Below are positions 1 through 5,394 of a stretch of 10,503 nt of DNA, piece by piece (positions within the stretch are counted from its first letter, which is position 1; every line of letters starts with the position of its first letter). A program made the position numbers and the translations under genes. The stretch covers positions 1 through 10,503 of the forward strand of contig DAOVLV010000030.1 of assembly GCA_030631085.1 (NCBI GenBank). Direction: 5' to 3'. The DNA is from Planctomycetales bacterium (lineage in GTDB: Bacteria > Planctomycetota > Phycisphaerae > SM23-33). The notes under the pieces are model-generated. The model worked only from the letters and a program-made list of their open reading frames with translations. It had not been told where the DNA came from and searched no databases.

Positions 1-232
1 GCACGGGGATGCCCATCTTCAGGATGGCGGCGTCCATGCTCGGCGACTCATCGGCGCGGACCGATGCAGGCCCGCCGGAGAGGATTATCGCCACCGGCTG
101 CGCTTGCGAGACCTTATCGGCGGATATGTCATGCGGGACGATCTCGCAATAAACGCCCAGTTCCCTCACCCGACGGGCGATTAACTGGCACGTCTGCGAA
201 CCGAAATCCAATACCAATACTTTTTCACGCAT
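1..232 (-). CDS. guaA: GMP synthase (glutamine-hydrolysing), N-terminal part, cut by window edge
   Basis: The gene starts at ATG 232 and reads leftwards off the window; 77 codons are visible. The translation opens MREKVLVLDFGSQTCQLIAR and continues through RRVRELGVYCEIVP to IILSGGPASV, which is the start of the class I glutamine amidotransferase domain of GuaA. The enzyme converts XMP to GMP using glutamine-derived ammonia. The catalytic Cys, the ATP-pyrophosphatase domain and the dimerisation domain lie outside the window. An AAGG Shine-Dalgarno sequence (complement of 240-243) sits 7 nt before the ATG and supports this start. The motif usually written DFGSQY(T/A)Q is DFGSQTCQ here, a mild variation. 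carA lies 120 bp upstream in the same direction, so the two nucleotide-synthesis amidotransferase genes may be co-transcribed. Confidence 0.93.
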   Translation of the reverse strand, partial: MREKVLVLDFGSQTCQLIARRVRELGVYCEIVPHDISADKVSQAQPVAIILSGGPASVRADESPSMDAAILKMGIPV

Positions 233-253
233 GTTGTTACCTTGCCAAAACGG

Positions 254-352
254 AATTTGCCACAGAGACACAGAGAACACAGAGAATAGAAAGAATCAAA
301 AATTTTTTTTCATTTTTATCTCTCTGCGTCCTCTGTGTCTCTGTGGCGAATT
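254..352. repeat. Long imperfect inverted repeat of CACAGAGA type between carA and guaA
   Basis: The left arm (254-293) contains GCCACAGAGACACAGAGAAC. The reverse complement of the right arm (313-352) contains GCCACAGAGACACAGAGGAC, with few mismatches along about 38 nt and an A/T-rich loop of about 20 nt. The element ends directly next to the carA stop codon (353-355) and fills most of the carA-guaA spacer. Read as protein, the arms give ETQRTQR and LCVLCVSVA, strings I have often seen as spurious translations of a dispersed intergenic repeat in several bacterial phyla (recollection, not a search). In a carA-guaA transcript it could fold into a long hairpin, but there is no U-run to make it a classical terminator. 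Confidence 0.85.
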
Positions 353-1561
353 TTATGCTTTTCTCATCAACTCTACAAAACTATCGAACAGGTACTGTGC
401 ATCGTGCGGGCCTGGGCGGGCTTCGGGGTGATATTGCACCGAGAATATCGGCAGGTGCTTATGTCGGAACCCTTCGAGCGTCTGATCGTTCAGGTTAATA
501 TGTGTAATTTCCACGTCATCTGCCGGTAGCGAGTCGATATCGACGCAGAAGCCATGATTCTGCACGGTAATAGCCACCTTTCCGGTGTGTAGGTCTTTTA
601 CGGGGTGGTTGGCTCCGTGGTGCCCGAATTTCAACTTAAAAGTCTTTCCGCCGAGCGCCAGTGCGAGTATCTGTTGGCCCAGGCATATTCCAAAAATCGG
701 TAGGGGTTTTTTACCGGGCGGATTTTCAATCAATTTACGTACGGTCTTGATTACGTCGCTTACCGGTTCCGGATCACCGGGACCGTTGGAGAGCATCAGC
801 CCGTCAGGATTCATTTGTGCTATCTGCTCGGCCTCGGTCGATGCCGGTACGACCGTTACTTCGCATCCAGCCGACGCGAGATGGTTAAGTATCCCGTACT
901 TGACGCCGCAGTCCAGCACGACCACGCGGAGTGTTCGTACCATGGCCGTCTCGGCCATGATTTCTTTTTCGCCTGCGGACGGAACGTCCACGCCACGATT
1001 CACGGGCGAGACGCCCGTGTTACGATTATCCCATTGATAAATTTTTTCGCAGGTTACAGTTTCGGCCAGGTTTCGCCCTTCCAGCCCCTGTGATGCCTTG
1101 GCTTTGGCGACGAGCGAATCGGCGACGAGGTCTTCGGTGCTGAGCACGGCCTTCATGGCTCCCGCCGTCCGCAGGCGTCTGGTCAATTCCCGTGTGTCGA
1201 TGCCCTCGATTCCCAACACGCCGTGATCACGCAGGTAGGTGTCCAGGTTCGTTTCCGATCGGAAGTTGCTGGTGATTCGGGACAGTTCCTTTACTACGAA
1301 CCCCTCCAGCCAGAGGCTTCGGCTTTCGGCGTCGGCGGCGTTGACGCCGTAATTTCCGATGAGCGGATACGTCATCGCCACGATCTGCCCGCGATACGAA
1401 GGGTCGGTCAACACCTCCTGATAGCCTGTCATCGAAGTATTGAAAACCACTTCGCCGCATCGTTCACCGGCCGCTCCGAAGGCGGAGCCTTCGAAAATCG
1501 TCCCGTCTTCCAACGCCAGTATGGCTGGTCTGCTTGCCTGGTTTTTTGCTCGTCCAGTCAT
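353..1561 (-). CDS. carA: Carbamoyl-phosphate synthase small (glutaminase) subunit
   Basis: CarA hydrolyses glutamine and passes ammonia to CarB for carbamoyl phosphate, the precursor of pyrimidines and arginine. The 402-residue product has the N-terminal CPSase small-chain domain (FEGSAFGA, NTSMTGYQEVLTDPSY, GIDTRELTRRLR) and a C-terminal class I amidotransferase domain. The nucleophile is Cys293 in FGICLGQQ, with His378 and Glu380 in QYHPEARPGP; FGHHGANHPVKDL is also present. Length is close to the usual 380-400. I chose ATG 1561 because AGGTGG (complement of 1566-1571) precedes it and because the 20 extra residues from the TTG at 1621 are unlike CarA and have no ribosome binding site. Odd point: the interdomain linker (about residues 178-210) carries NTGVSPVN, encoded by a perfect 8-bp-stem palindrome that looks like an inserted repeat. 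Confidence 0.96.
   Translation of the reverse strand: MTGRAKNQASRPAILALEDGTIFEGSAFGAAGERCGEVVFNTSMTGYQEVLTDPSYRGQIVAMTYPLIGNYGVNAADAESRSLWLEGFVVKELSRITSNFRSETNLDTYLRDHGVLGIEGIDTRELTRRLRTAGAMKAVLSTEDLVADSLVAKAKASQGLEGRNLAETVTCEKIYQWDNRNTGVSPVNRGVDVPSAGEKEIMAETAMVRTLRVVVLDCGVKYGILNHLASAGCEVTVVPASTEAEQIAQMNPDGLMLSNGPGDPEPVSDVIKTVRKLIENPPGKKPLPIFGICLGQQILALALGGKTFKLKFGHHGANHPVKDLHTGKVAITVQNHGFCVDIDSLPADDVEITHINLNDQTLEGFRHKHLPIFSVQYHPEARPGPHDAQYLFDSFVELMRKA
1001..1019. repeat. GC-rich palindrome coded within the carA linker
   Basis: CACGGGCG (1001-1008) and CGCCCGTG (1012-1019) form a perfect 8-bp stem around the 3-nt loop AGA. It is read in frame as TGVSPV (within NTGVSPVN, CarA residues 181-188). 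On the other strand it reads as TGETPVL, a string I associate with translations of dispersed palindromic repeats in Planctomycetota and Verrucomicrobiota (recollection). It lies between the N-terminal domain and the amidotransferase domain, where CarA proteins tolerate length variation, which fits a REP-like element inserted without breaking the frame. Confidence 0.65.
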
Positions 1562-1592
1562 TTTTCCACCTGATTCGTTTGTCGAAGTCGCA

Positions 1593-1621
1593 AGTTTAGT
1601 ATCTTTGTGCTCGCGGGACAA
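1593..1621 (-). promoter_or_regulatory. Candidate sigma70-type promoter for carA
   Basis: On the minus strand TTGTCC (complement of 1616-1621) and TAAACT (complement of 1593-1598) are separated by 17 bp. Transcription would begin near 1586, giving a short leader of about 25 nt before the ATG at 1561. This placement also argues against the longer TTG-initiated reading from 1621. It is a consensus-only prediction. Confidence 0.4.
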
Positions 1622-1653
1622 TTGTTTCTGATAAGATAATTATTTCAAGGGAC

Positions 1654-1683
1654 TTGATTTTTCCATTCTCCCGATGGCATAAT
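1654..1683 (+). promoter_or_regulatory. Candidate sigma70-type promoter for the zinc-ribbon gene
   Basis: TTGATT (1654-1659) and CATAAT (1678-1683) are 18 bp apart, placing a start site near 1690, about 30 nt before the ATG at 1720. It diverges from the candidate carA promoter about 35 bp away. It is a consensus-only prediction. Confidence 0.45.
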
Positions 1684-1719
1684 GAATAACTCGGTTGATA
1701 ATAGAAGAGGAGTGAGTGT

Positions 1720-2469
1720 ATGGGAAATACACTGGAGGCGATGTTTGCCCTTCAGGCAATCGAACGCCAACTCGCTGATATTCGCGGGCAGTTGAGCAGT
1801 AGTAATGCGGCTGTGAGCGTTCAGCAGAGGCGGGTTGACGAGTTGCATCGGCAACGCCAGTCGCTTCATGATGAGGTTCTTGCTCATCAGAAAGACGCCG
1901 GCGGCGTCGAACTGGAACTGAAGGCCAGAGAAGAAGAAGTCAACAAACTCCGCGTCGCTCTTAACTCCACCAAGACCAACAAGGAATATGCCGCAGTCCT
2001 GACGCAGCTCAACACCCTCAAGGCCGATAACTCCAAACTTGAAGACCGCGCTCTGGAACTGATGCAGGAAGTTGACCGGACCCGCGATCAGGTGGGCCAG
2101 GTCGAAGAGCAGATTACCGAGGTGGAAAAACTTTTCGAACAGATTAAGCAGACCTCGTCCGAGGAAATAACCAGGCTTCAGACCATTCTCAACGACCTTC
2201 AGACGAAGCGGGGTTCCGCCGCCCAGGCCGTTCCTGATAAGGCGCTCAAAATTTTCGACCGTATCGCCGCTATCAAGGACGGGGACGTAATGGCGGGAAT
2301 TGAGGTTCTCGGGAAAAAGCCCCCGTACCATTACATCTGCGGCGGGTGTAACATGTCCCTTACTGCCGAGCACGCCAACGCGCTGCGAACGCGGGATGAA
2401 ATTCGCTTCTGCGACTGCTGCGGAAGGATTCTGTACCTCCGGGAAAAGGAACCGGCTCAACAGGCATGA
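1720..2469 (+). CDS. Coiled-coil protein with C-terminal C4 zinc ribbon (CdsZ/DUF164 family)
   Basis: The 249-residue product is a long alpha-helical, heptad-rich coiled coil (about residues 5-175, with strings such as LELKAREEEVNKLRVAL) followed by a compact zinc-ribbon domain. The likely zinc ligands are Cys207 and Cys210 (CGGC) and Cys231 and Cys234 (CDCC). NKEYAAVLTQL near residues 90-100 is typical of the DUF164/zf-RING_7 family. The chlamydial member (CT398/CdsZ) has this coiled-coil hook plus zinc ribbon and has been linked to sigma54 and type III secretion proteins, but the general bacterial role is unclear, so no specific function is claimed. GGAG at 1709-1712 lies 7 nt before the ATG. 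An RNase HI-family gene follows 221 bp downstream, a neighbour pairing also familiar from other phyla. Confidence 0.9.
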   Translation: MGNTLEAMFALQAIERQLADIRGQLSSSNAAVSVQQRRVDELHRQRQSLHDEVLAHQKDAGGVELELKAREEEVNKLRVALNSTKTNKEYAAVLTQLNTLKADNSKLEDRALELMQEVDRTRDQVGQVEEQITEVEKLFEQIKQTSSEEITRLQTILNDLQTKRGSAAQAVPDKALKIFDRIAAIKDGDVMAGIEVLGKKPPYHYICGGCNMSLTAEHANALRTRDEIRFCDCCGRILYLREKEPAQQA

Positions 2470-2502
2470 TGGACGCGGTTAGAGTCGTTACGGTTTGCAG
2501 GA

Positions 2503-2539
2503 GGGCACTGGGCACTGGGCATTCGGCATTTGGCATTGG
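2503..2539. repeat. GGCATT/GGCACT short tandem repeat, left arm
   Basis: Degenerate units of 7-8 bp (GGCACTG, GGCACTG, GGCATTCG, GGCATTTG, GGCATTGG) run in tandem just after the zinc-ribbon gene. The reverse complement of 2636-2671 contains the same kind of units (GGCATCAG, GGCATTTG, GGCATCAG, GGCATTGG), so the two blocks form an inverted pair about 95 bp apart. There are no unique spacers, so it is not a CRISPR array. Confidence 0.75.
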
Positions 2540-2635
2540 TGGTGCTGGGTTTGCGGGAGTATTTTTGCTGTTTAATTCCGCGATTCAATGAAATCGTAGA
2601 ATTATAAAGACAGGATGTGCGGTAATCCTCGACTA

Positions 2636-2671
2636 CCAATGCCTGATGCCAAATGCCTGATGCCAAACCCC
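2636..2671. repeat. GGCATT-type repeat, right arm, inverted to 2503-2539
   Basis: The block holds CCAATGCCTGATGCC followed by AAATGCCTGATGCC, so CTGATGCC occurs twice. It is the inverted counterpart of the block at 2503-2539 and ends about 20 bp before the RNase H start codon. Together the two arms bracket about 95 bp that contain an A/T-rich stretch (TTATAA at 2602-2607) which might serve as a -10 element, although I could not pair it with a good -35. Confidence 0.7.
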
Positions 2672-2690
2672 TTTACCGCTTCTGGATTGG

Positions 2691-3140
2691 ATGATGAATA
2701 AAAAAACACTTTCAGTTTTGATTAATATCGATGGCGGGGCGCGTGGTAATCCGGGACCTGCCGGCGCGGGCGTAATCATCAAAACCGCCGACGACGGGAC
2801 GGTCATTTTTGAGGGCGGATTCTTCCTCGGCAAGGCGACCAACAACGTCGCGGAATATCATGGCCTGCTCGAAGGCCTGGCCGCCGCCGATAAACTTCAG
2901 GCCGATGTCGTCGAAGTTCTCAGCGATTCGGAATTGATGGTACGCCAGATGAACGGGCAGTACCGCGTCAAGAACGCCGGACTCAAACCCTTGTACGAGC
3001 GGGCATGCCGGCTTCGGGATAAATTCAGCAGTTTCACCATTCGCCACATCCCGCGCGAGCAAAACAAGGCCGCCGACAAACTCGTCAACCAGGCAATCAA
3101 CCTCAAAAGCAACGTTGAAGACGCGGTAGAAACTGGTTGA
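2691..3140 (+). CDS. RNase HI-family protein (ribonuclease H-like)
   Basis: The 149-residue protein has the RNase H fold of the RVT_3/RNase HI family, which cleaves the RNA strand of RNA:DNA hybrids. Visible catalytic acids are Asp14 in NIDGGARGNPGPAG, Glu55 in NNVAEYHGLL, Asp79 in LSDSELMVRQM and Asp129 in EQNKAADKLVNQA, so all four are retained. Length matches single-domain RNase HI-like proteins. It resembles the RNase HI-like group (YPGPG-like loop after the first Asp) more than E. coli RnhA, so I leave the symbol blank. The start has only a weak GGATTGG ribosome binding site, and the ATG at 2694 is equally possible. The last two codons and the TGA stop are formed by the first unit of an 8-bp tandem repeat (3133-3188), suggesting the original C-terminus was overwritten. 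Confidence 0.92.
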   Translation: MMNKKTLSVLINIDGGARGNPGPAGAGVIIKTADDGTVIFEGGFFLGKATNNVAEYHGLLEGLAAADKLQADVVEVLSDSELMVRQMNGQYRVKNAGLKPLYERACRLRDKFSSFTIRHIPREQNKAADKLVNQAINLKSNVEDAVETG

Positions 3141-3188
3141 CTGGTTGACTGGTTGTCTGGTTGATTGGTTGATTGGTTGATTGGTTGA
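3133..3188. repeat. Tandem array of seven 8-bp units, (C/T)TGGTTGA
   Basis: Seven consecutive 8-bp units can be read: CTGGTTGA twice, CTGGTTGT, CTGGTTGA, then TTGGTTGA three times. The first unit supplies the end of the RNase H reading frame including its TGA. The units are inverted relative to those at 3477-3499, so a transcript of the region could form a long stem enclosing the small membrane-protein gene. Confidence 0.9.
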
Positions 3189-3239
3189 TATAGTTAACCG
3201 ATACGCTGATTGGGGAAATATCTTAAAGGGAGAATAATG

Positions 3240-3449
3240 ATGAAAAACAACCCAATTGTCGCCATTGTCGGGGCGGTAGGGGCCTTTACGGTGACCATCG
3301 TTTTGCTGTTCACGATTTTTGCTCGGCCGTATCTCTGGCCCGCACTGCCGGCCACTGTCGGCGTGCTTGCGTTGATGGGGGTCATTATGGGATTTTTGGC
3401 TAAGGCCAAGAAGGATTATAATAACCGCTCGTCTAACGATGAGGAATGA
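3240..3449 (+). CDS. Small two-helix membrane protein of unknown function
   Basis: The 69-residue protein begins MKNNPIVAIVGAVGAF. It has two hydrophobic segments (about residues 5-27 and 34-54) joined by a short RPYLWPALP loop, and ends in a charged tail (KAKKDYNNRSSNDEE) probably in the cytoplasm. I do not recognise a family. AAGGGAG (3226-3232) lies 7 nt before the ATG at 3240. The ATG at 3237 would be only 4 nt away, and a TTG at 3210 has no ribosome binding site, so 3240 is preferred. The gene sits between the RNase H gene and dnaG in the same direction and is bracketed by inverted 8-bp repeat arrays. The good ribosome binding site and membrane-protein composition make it a likely real gene. 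Confidence 0.72.
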   Translation: MKNNPIVAIVGAVGAFTVTIVLLFTIFARPYLWPALPATVGVLALMGVIMGFLAKAKKDYNNRSSNDEE

Positions 3450-3476
3450 GCCTCGGCCCCATATGAAACCGGTACT

Positions 3477-3499
3477 CCAACCAATCAACCAGTCAACCA
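3477..3499. repeat. Inverted counterpart of the 8-bp array
   Basis: Units CCAATCAA and CCAGTCAA, plus flanking partial units, are the reverse complement of the TTGGTTGA/CTGGTTGA units at 3133-3188. More than 20 nt can pair with the left array. It runs directly into the CAATTGA array before dnaG. Confidence 0.82.
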
Positions 3500-3532
3500 A
3501 TTGACAATTGGCAATTGACAATTGACAATTGA
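3498..3532. repeat. Tandem array of five 7-bp units, CAATTGA
   Basis: Five consecutive units (CAATTGA, CAATTGG, then CAATTGA three times) occupy 3498-3532. Each contains the 6-bp palindrome CAATTG. The last unit overlaps the GAGG at 3531-3534 that must act as the dnaG ribosome binding site. Translations of such arrays (NCQLSI-like) are familiar from intergenic regions of various bacteria (recollection). Confidence 0.85.
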
Positions 3533-3537
3533 GGACG

Positions 3538-5349
3538 ATGGCGCGTTTTTCTGAAAGGTTTGTTAACCAGGTCCAGCAGGCCACCGACATTGTCGATGTG
3601 GTAGGCCAATACGTTGCGCTCAAAAAGCGGGGGAAGGAATTCGTCGGGCTTTGCCCGTTCCACGACGACAACCGTCCGAGCATGTATGTCTCGCCGGCCA
3701 AGCAGATTTACAAATGCTTCGCATGTGGAGCCGGCGGGAGCGTCTTTCAGTTCCTGATGGGTATCCAGAAGGTAACGTTCCCCGAAGCGATCCGCCAACT
3801 GGCGGAACAGGCCGGTATCCCCGTTCCGCAGGATCAGTCCCCGCAAAAAGCCGACCGGGACCTGTCGGCTGAAACGCTGGTGAAACTGACGACGTTCGCC
3901 GCCCGCTTCTTCCGGGACAAACTCATCGGAAGCGAAGGGGTCGCCGCTCTGGAGTACGCTCACAGCCGGAAACTCACCGACGAATCGATCAAAAAGTTCG
4001 GGATTGGATACGCGCCGGATTCGTGGGAGGCGTTACGTTCCGCCGCTATCGGAGCCGGGTTCACCGACAGGCAGTTGACAGCCGCAGGACTGGTCGTCCA
4101 GCGCGATGACGGCTCGACTTACGACCGCTTCCGTAACCGCCTGATGTTCCCGATTATCGACATTGCCGGGCGGGTAATCGCCTTCGGCGGGCGGGCATTG
4201 TCAGCCGACGAACGCGCGAAATACCTCAACAGCCCGGAGACCGCGCTGTTCGATAAATCCGCCAATCTCTACGGGCTGAACTGGTCGCATCGTGCCATCA
4301 CAGGCGCCGGCCAAGCCGTTGTCGTCGAGGGTTATCTCGACGCCTTGATGCTCATTCAGGAAGGCGTCGGAAACGTCGCAGCCACGCTCGGCACGTCGCT
4401 GACGGAGCGGCACGTTCGTCTTTTGGGTCGGTATGCCCGCGAGGTTGTTCTTGTCTTCGACGCCGACGTTGCCGGTCAATCGGCGGCTGAACGGGCGATT
4501 GAGATATTTCTCGCCCAGCGTCTTCACGTCCGCGTCGCAACCGTCCCGACCGAGCCGATTGAAGGCGAGATTGTCAAAGACCCGTGCGATTACGTCCTTG
4601 CCGCCGGGGCCGATGCCTTTGGCGAACTCCTTTCCGATGCGCCCGACGCCCTTCAATACGCTTGGGGCCGACGGGCGGACGCCTATCGCAATGCCGACAC
4701 ACTCCCGCAGAAACGCGAGATCGTTGAGGATTTCCTTCGCCTGGTGGTTACGTCGTCCGCCTATGGTTCTATCGACGCGCTTCGGGAAGGGCTTGTGGTC
4801 GGGCAGGTTTCTGAGATGGTTGGGCTTTCGCCGGCAGAGGTTACCGAGCAGATGCGTCGCCTTGCCCGCCGGGTTCGCCGTTCCGGAAGACCTTCGGAGC
4901 AGGACGATACGGTACTGTCCGACGCGAATGGCACGACTGTCCGTGCGGAACGATGGTTGCTGGGCGCTTTGATTAACAGGCCGGAACTTTTTGAGTCTGT
5001 CCGCGATACCATCAGCCCGGAAATGTTCGCCGAACCGCTGCTGAAAAACATTGCCCGTGAGGTCTGGCGACTTGCCGGCGAATCCAGGCTCGAGATGACA
5101 GCCTTGTTGATGGCGGGTGAGTCCGAGCAGTGGGGCCGGGTCGTTACGGACCTTCAATCGTCCGGCGAGAATCACGGTAATTATGAGCAAACTCTGGACG
5201 ATGCCGCCGAGGTTCTGCTACGTTCCCACCGGCTTGAGGAAATACGCCAACTCAAAGCCGCTACCAACATCGACCCAAACGACCTCAAGCGAAAAATCTC
5301 CGAAGAAGGACTAAAACCCGACCCCCGACGCAGGCCTAGAATACGATAA
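3538..5349 (+). CDS. dnaG: DNA primase
   Basis: The 603-residue product is a full-length DnaG, which makes RNA primers at the replication fork in partnership with DnaB helicase. The N-terminal CHC2 zinc-binding domain uses Cys39, His42 (CPFH), Cys60 and Cys63 (KCFACGAGG). The catalytic core follows, with the TOPRIM acids Glu264 (VVEGYLDAL) and Asp308/Asp310 (VFDAD), almost exactly where they lie in E. coli DnaG. The C-terminal helicase-binding domain starts around residue 475 (AERWLLGALINRPELF). I start at ATG 3538 (MARFSERFVNQV), not the TTG at 3529 which only adds three residues. The nearest ribosome binding site, GAGG at 3531-3534, is close (3 nt) and abuts a 7-bp repeat array. rpoD, the usual downstream partner, lies 3.4 kb away on the other strand. 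Confidence 0.97.
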   Translation: MARFSERFVNQVQQATDIVDVVGQYVALKKRGKEFVGLCPFHDDNRPSMYVSPAKQIYKCFACGAGGSVFQFLMGIQKVTFPEAIRQLAEQAGIPVPQDQSPQKADRDLSAETLVKLTTFAARFFRDKLIGSEGVAALEYAHSRKLTDESIKKFGIGYAPDSWEALRSAAIGAGFTDRQLTAAGLVVQRDDGSTYDRFRNRLMFPIIDIAGRVIAFGGRALSADERAKYLNSPETALFDKSANLYGLNWSHRAITGAGQAVVVEGYLDALMLIQEGVGNVAATLGTSLTERHVRLLGRYAREVVLVFDADVAGQSAAERAIEIFLAQRLHVRVATVPTEPIEGEIVKDPCDYVLAAGADAFGELLSDAPDALQYAWGRRADAYRNADTLPQKREIVEDFLRLVVTSSAYGSIDALREGLVVGQVSEMVGLSPAEVTEQMRRLARRVRRSGRPSEQDDTVLSDANGTTVRAERWLLGALINRPELFESVRDTISPEMFAEPLLKNIAREVWRLAGESRLEMTALLMAGESEQWGRVVTDLQSSGENHGNYEQTLDDAAEVLLRSHRLEEIRQLKAATNIDPNDLKRKISEEGLKPDPRRRPRIR

Positions 5350-5394
5350 TCCTAACCTCTGCATGTTCGGAGTGGAATTGCTGATTACTGAAAA

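Noticed and set aside
64..498. Plus-strand open frame across guaA start and the carA end
   Set aside because: It mostly translates the CACAGAGA inverted repeat (ETQRTQR, LCVLCVSVA) and antisense of guaA and carA.
1562..1621. Longer carA reading from TTG 1621
   Set aside because: It has no ribosome binding site, adds non-conserved residues, and overlaps the best promoter candidate; ATG 1561 has AGGTGG upstream.
1645..2460. Long minus-strand open frame (271 codons) opposite the zinc-ribbon gene
   Set aside because: It mirrors the coiled-coil/zinc-ribbon gene, which has a clear domain, zinc ligands and ribosome binding site; the antisense frame has no recognisable domain.
2470..2690. Possible structured RNA gene such as RNase P RNA between the zinc-ribbon and RNase H genes
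   Set aside because: The gap is only 221 bp, is filled by GGCATT repeats, and I see none of the conserved RNase P core motifs.
3133..3188. Possible CRISPR array
   Set aside because: The 8-bp units are contiguous with no spacers; this is a simple tandem repeat.
2712..3701. Minus-strand open frame (329 codons) across the RNase H and small membrane-protein genes
   Set aside because: It translates repeat arrays (NQPINQSTRQP-like) and the antisense of RNase H; no domain and no credible start.
4201..5190. Minus-strand open frame (329 codons) opposite dnaG
   Set aside because: It is antisense to the conserved DnaG TOPRIM and C-terminal domains, whose motifs are intact on the plus strand.
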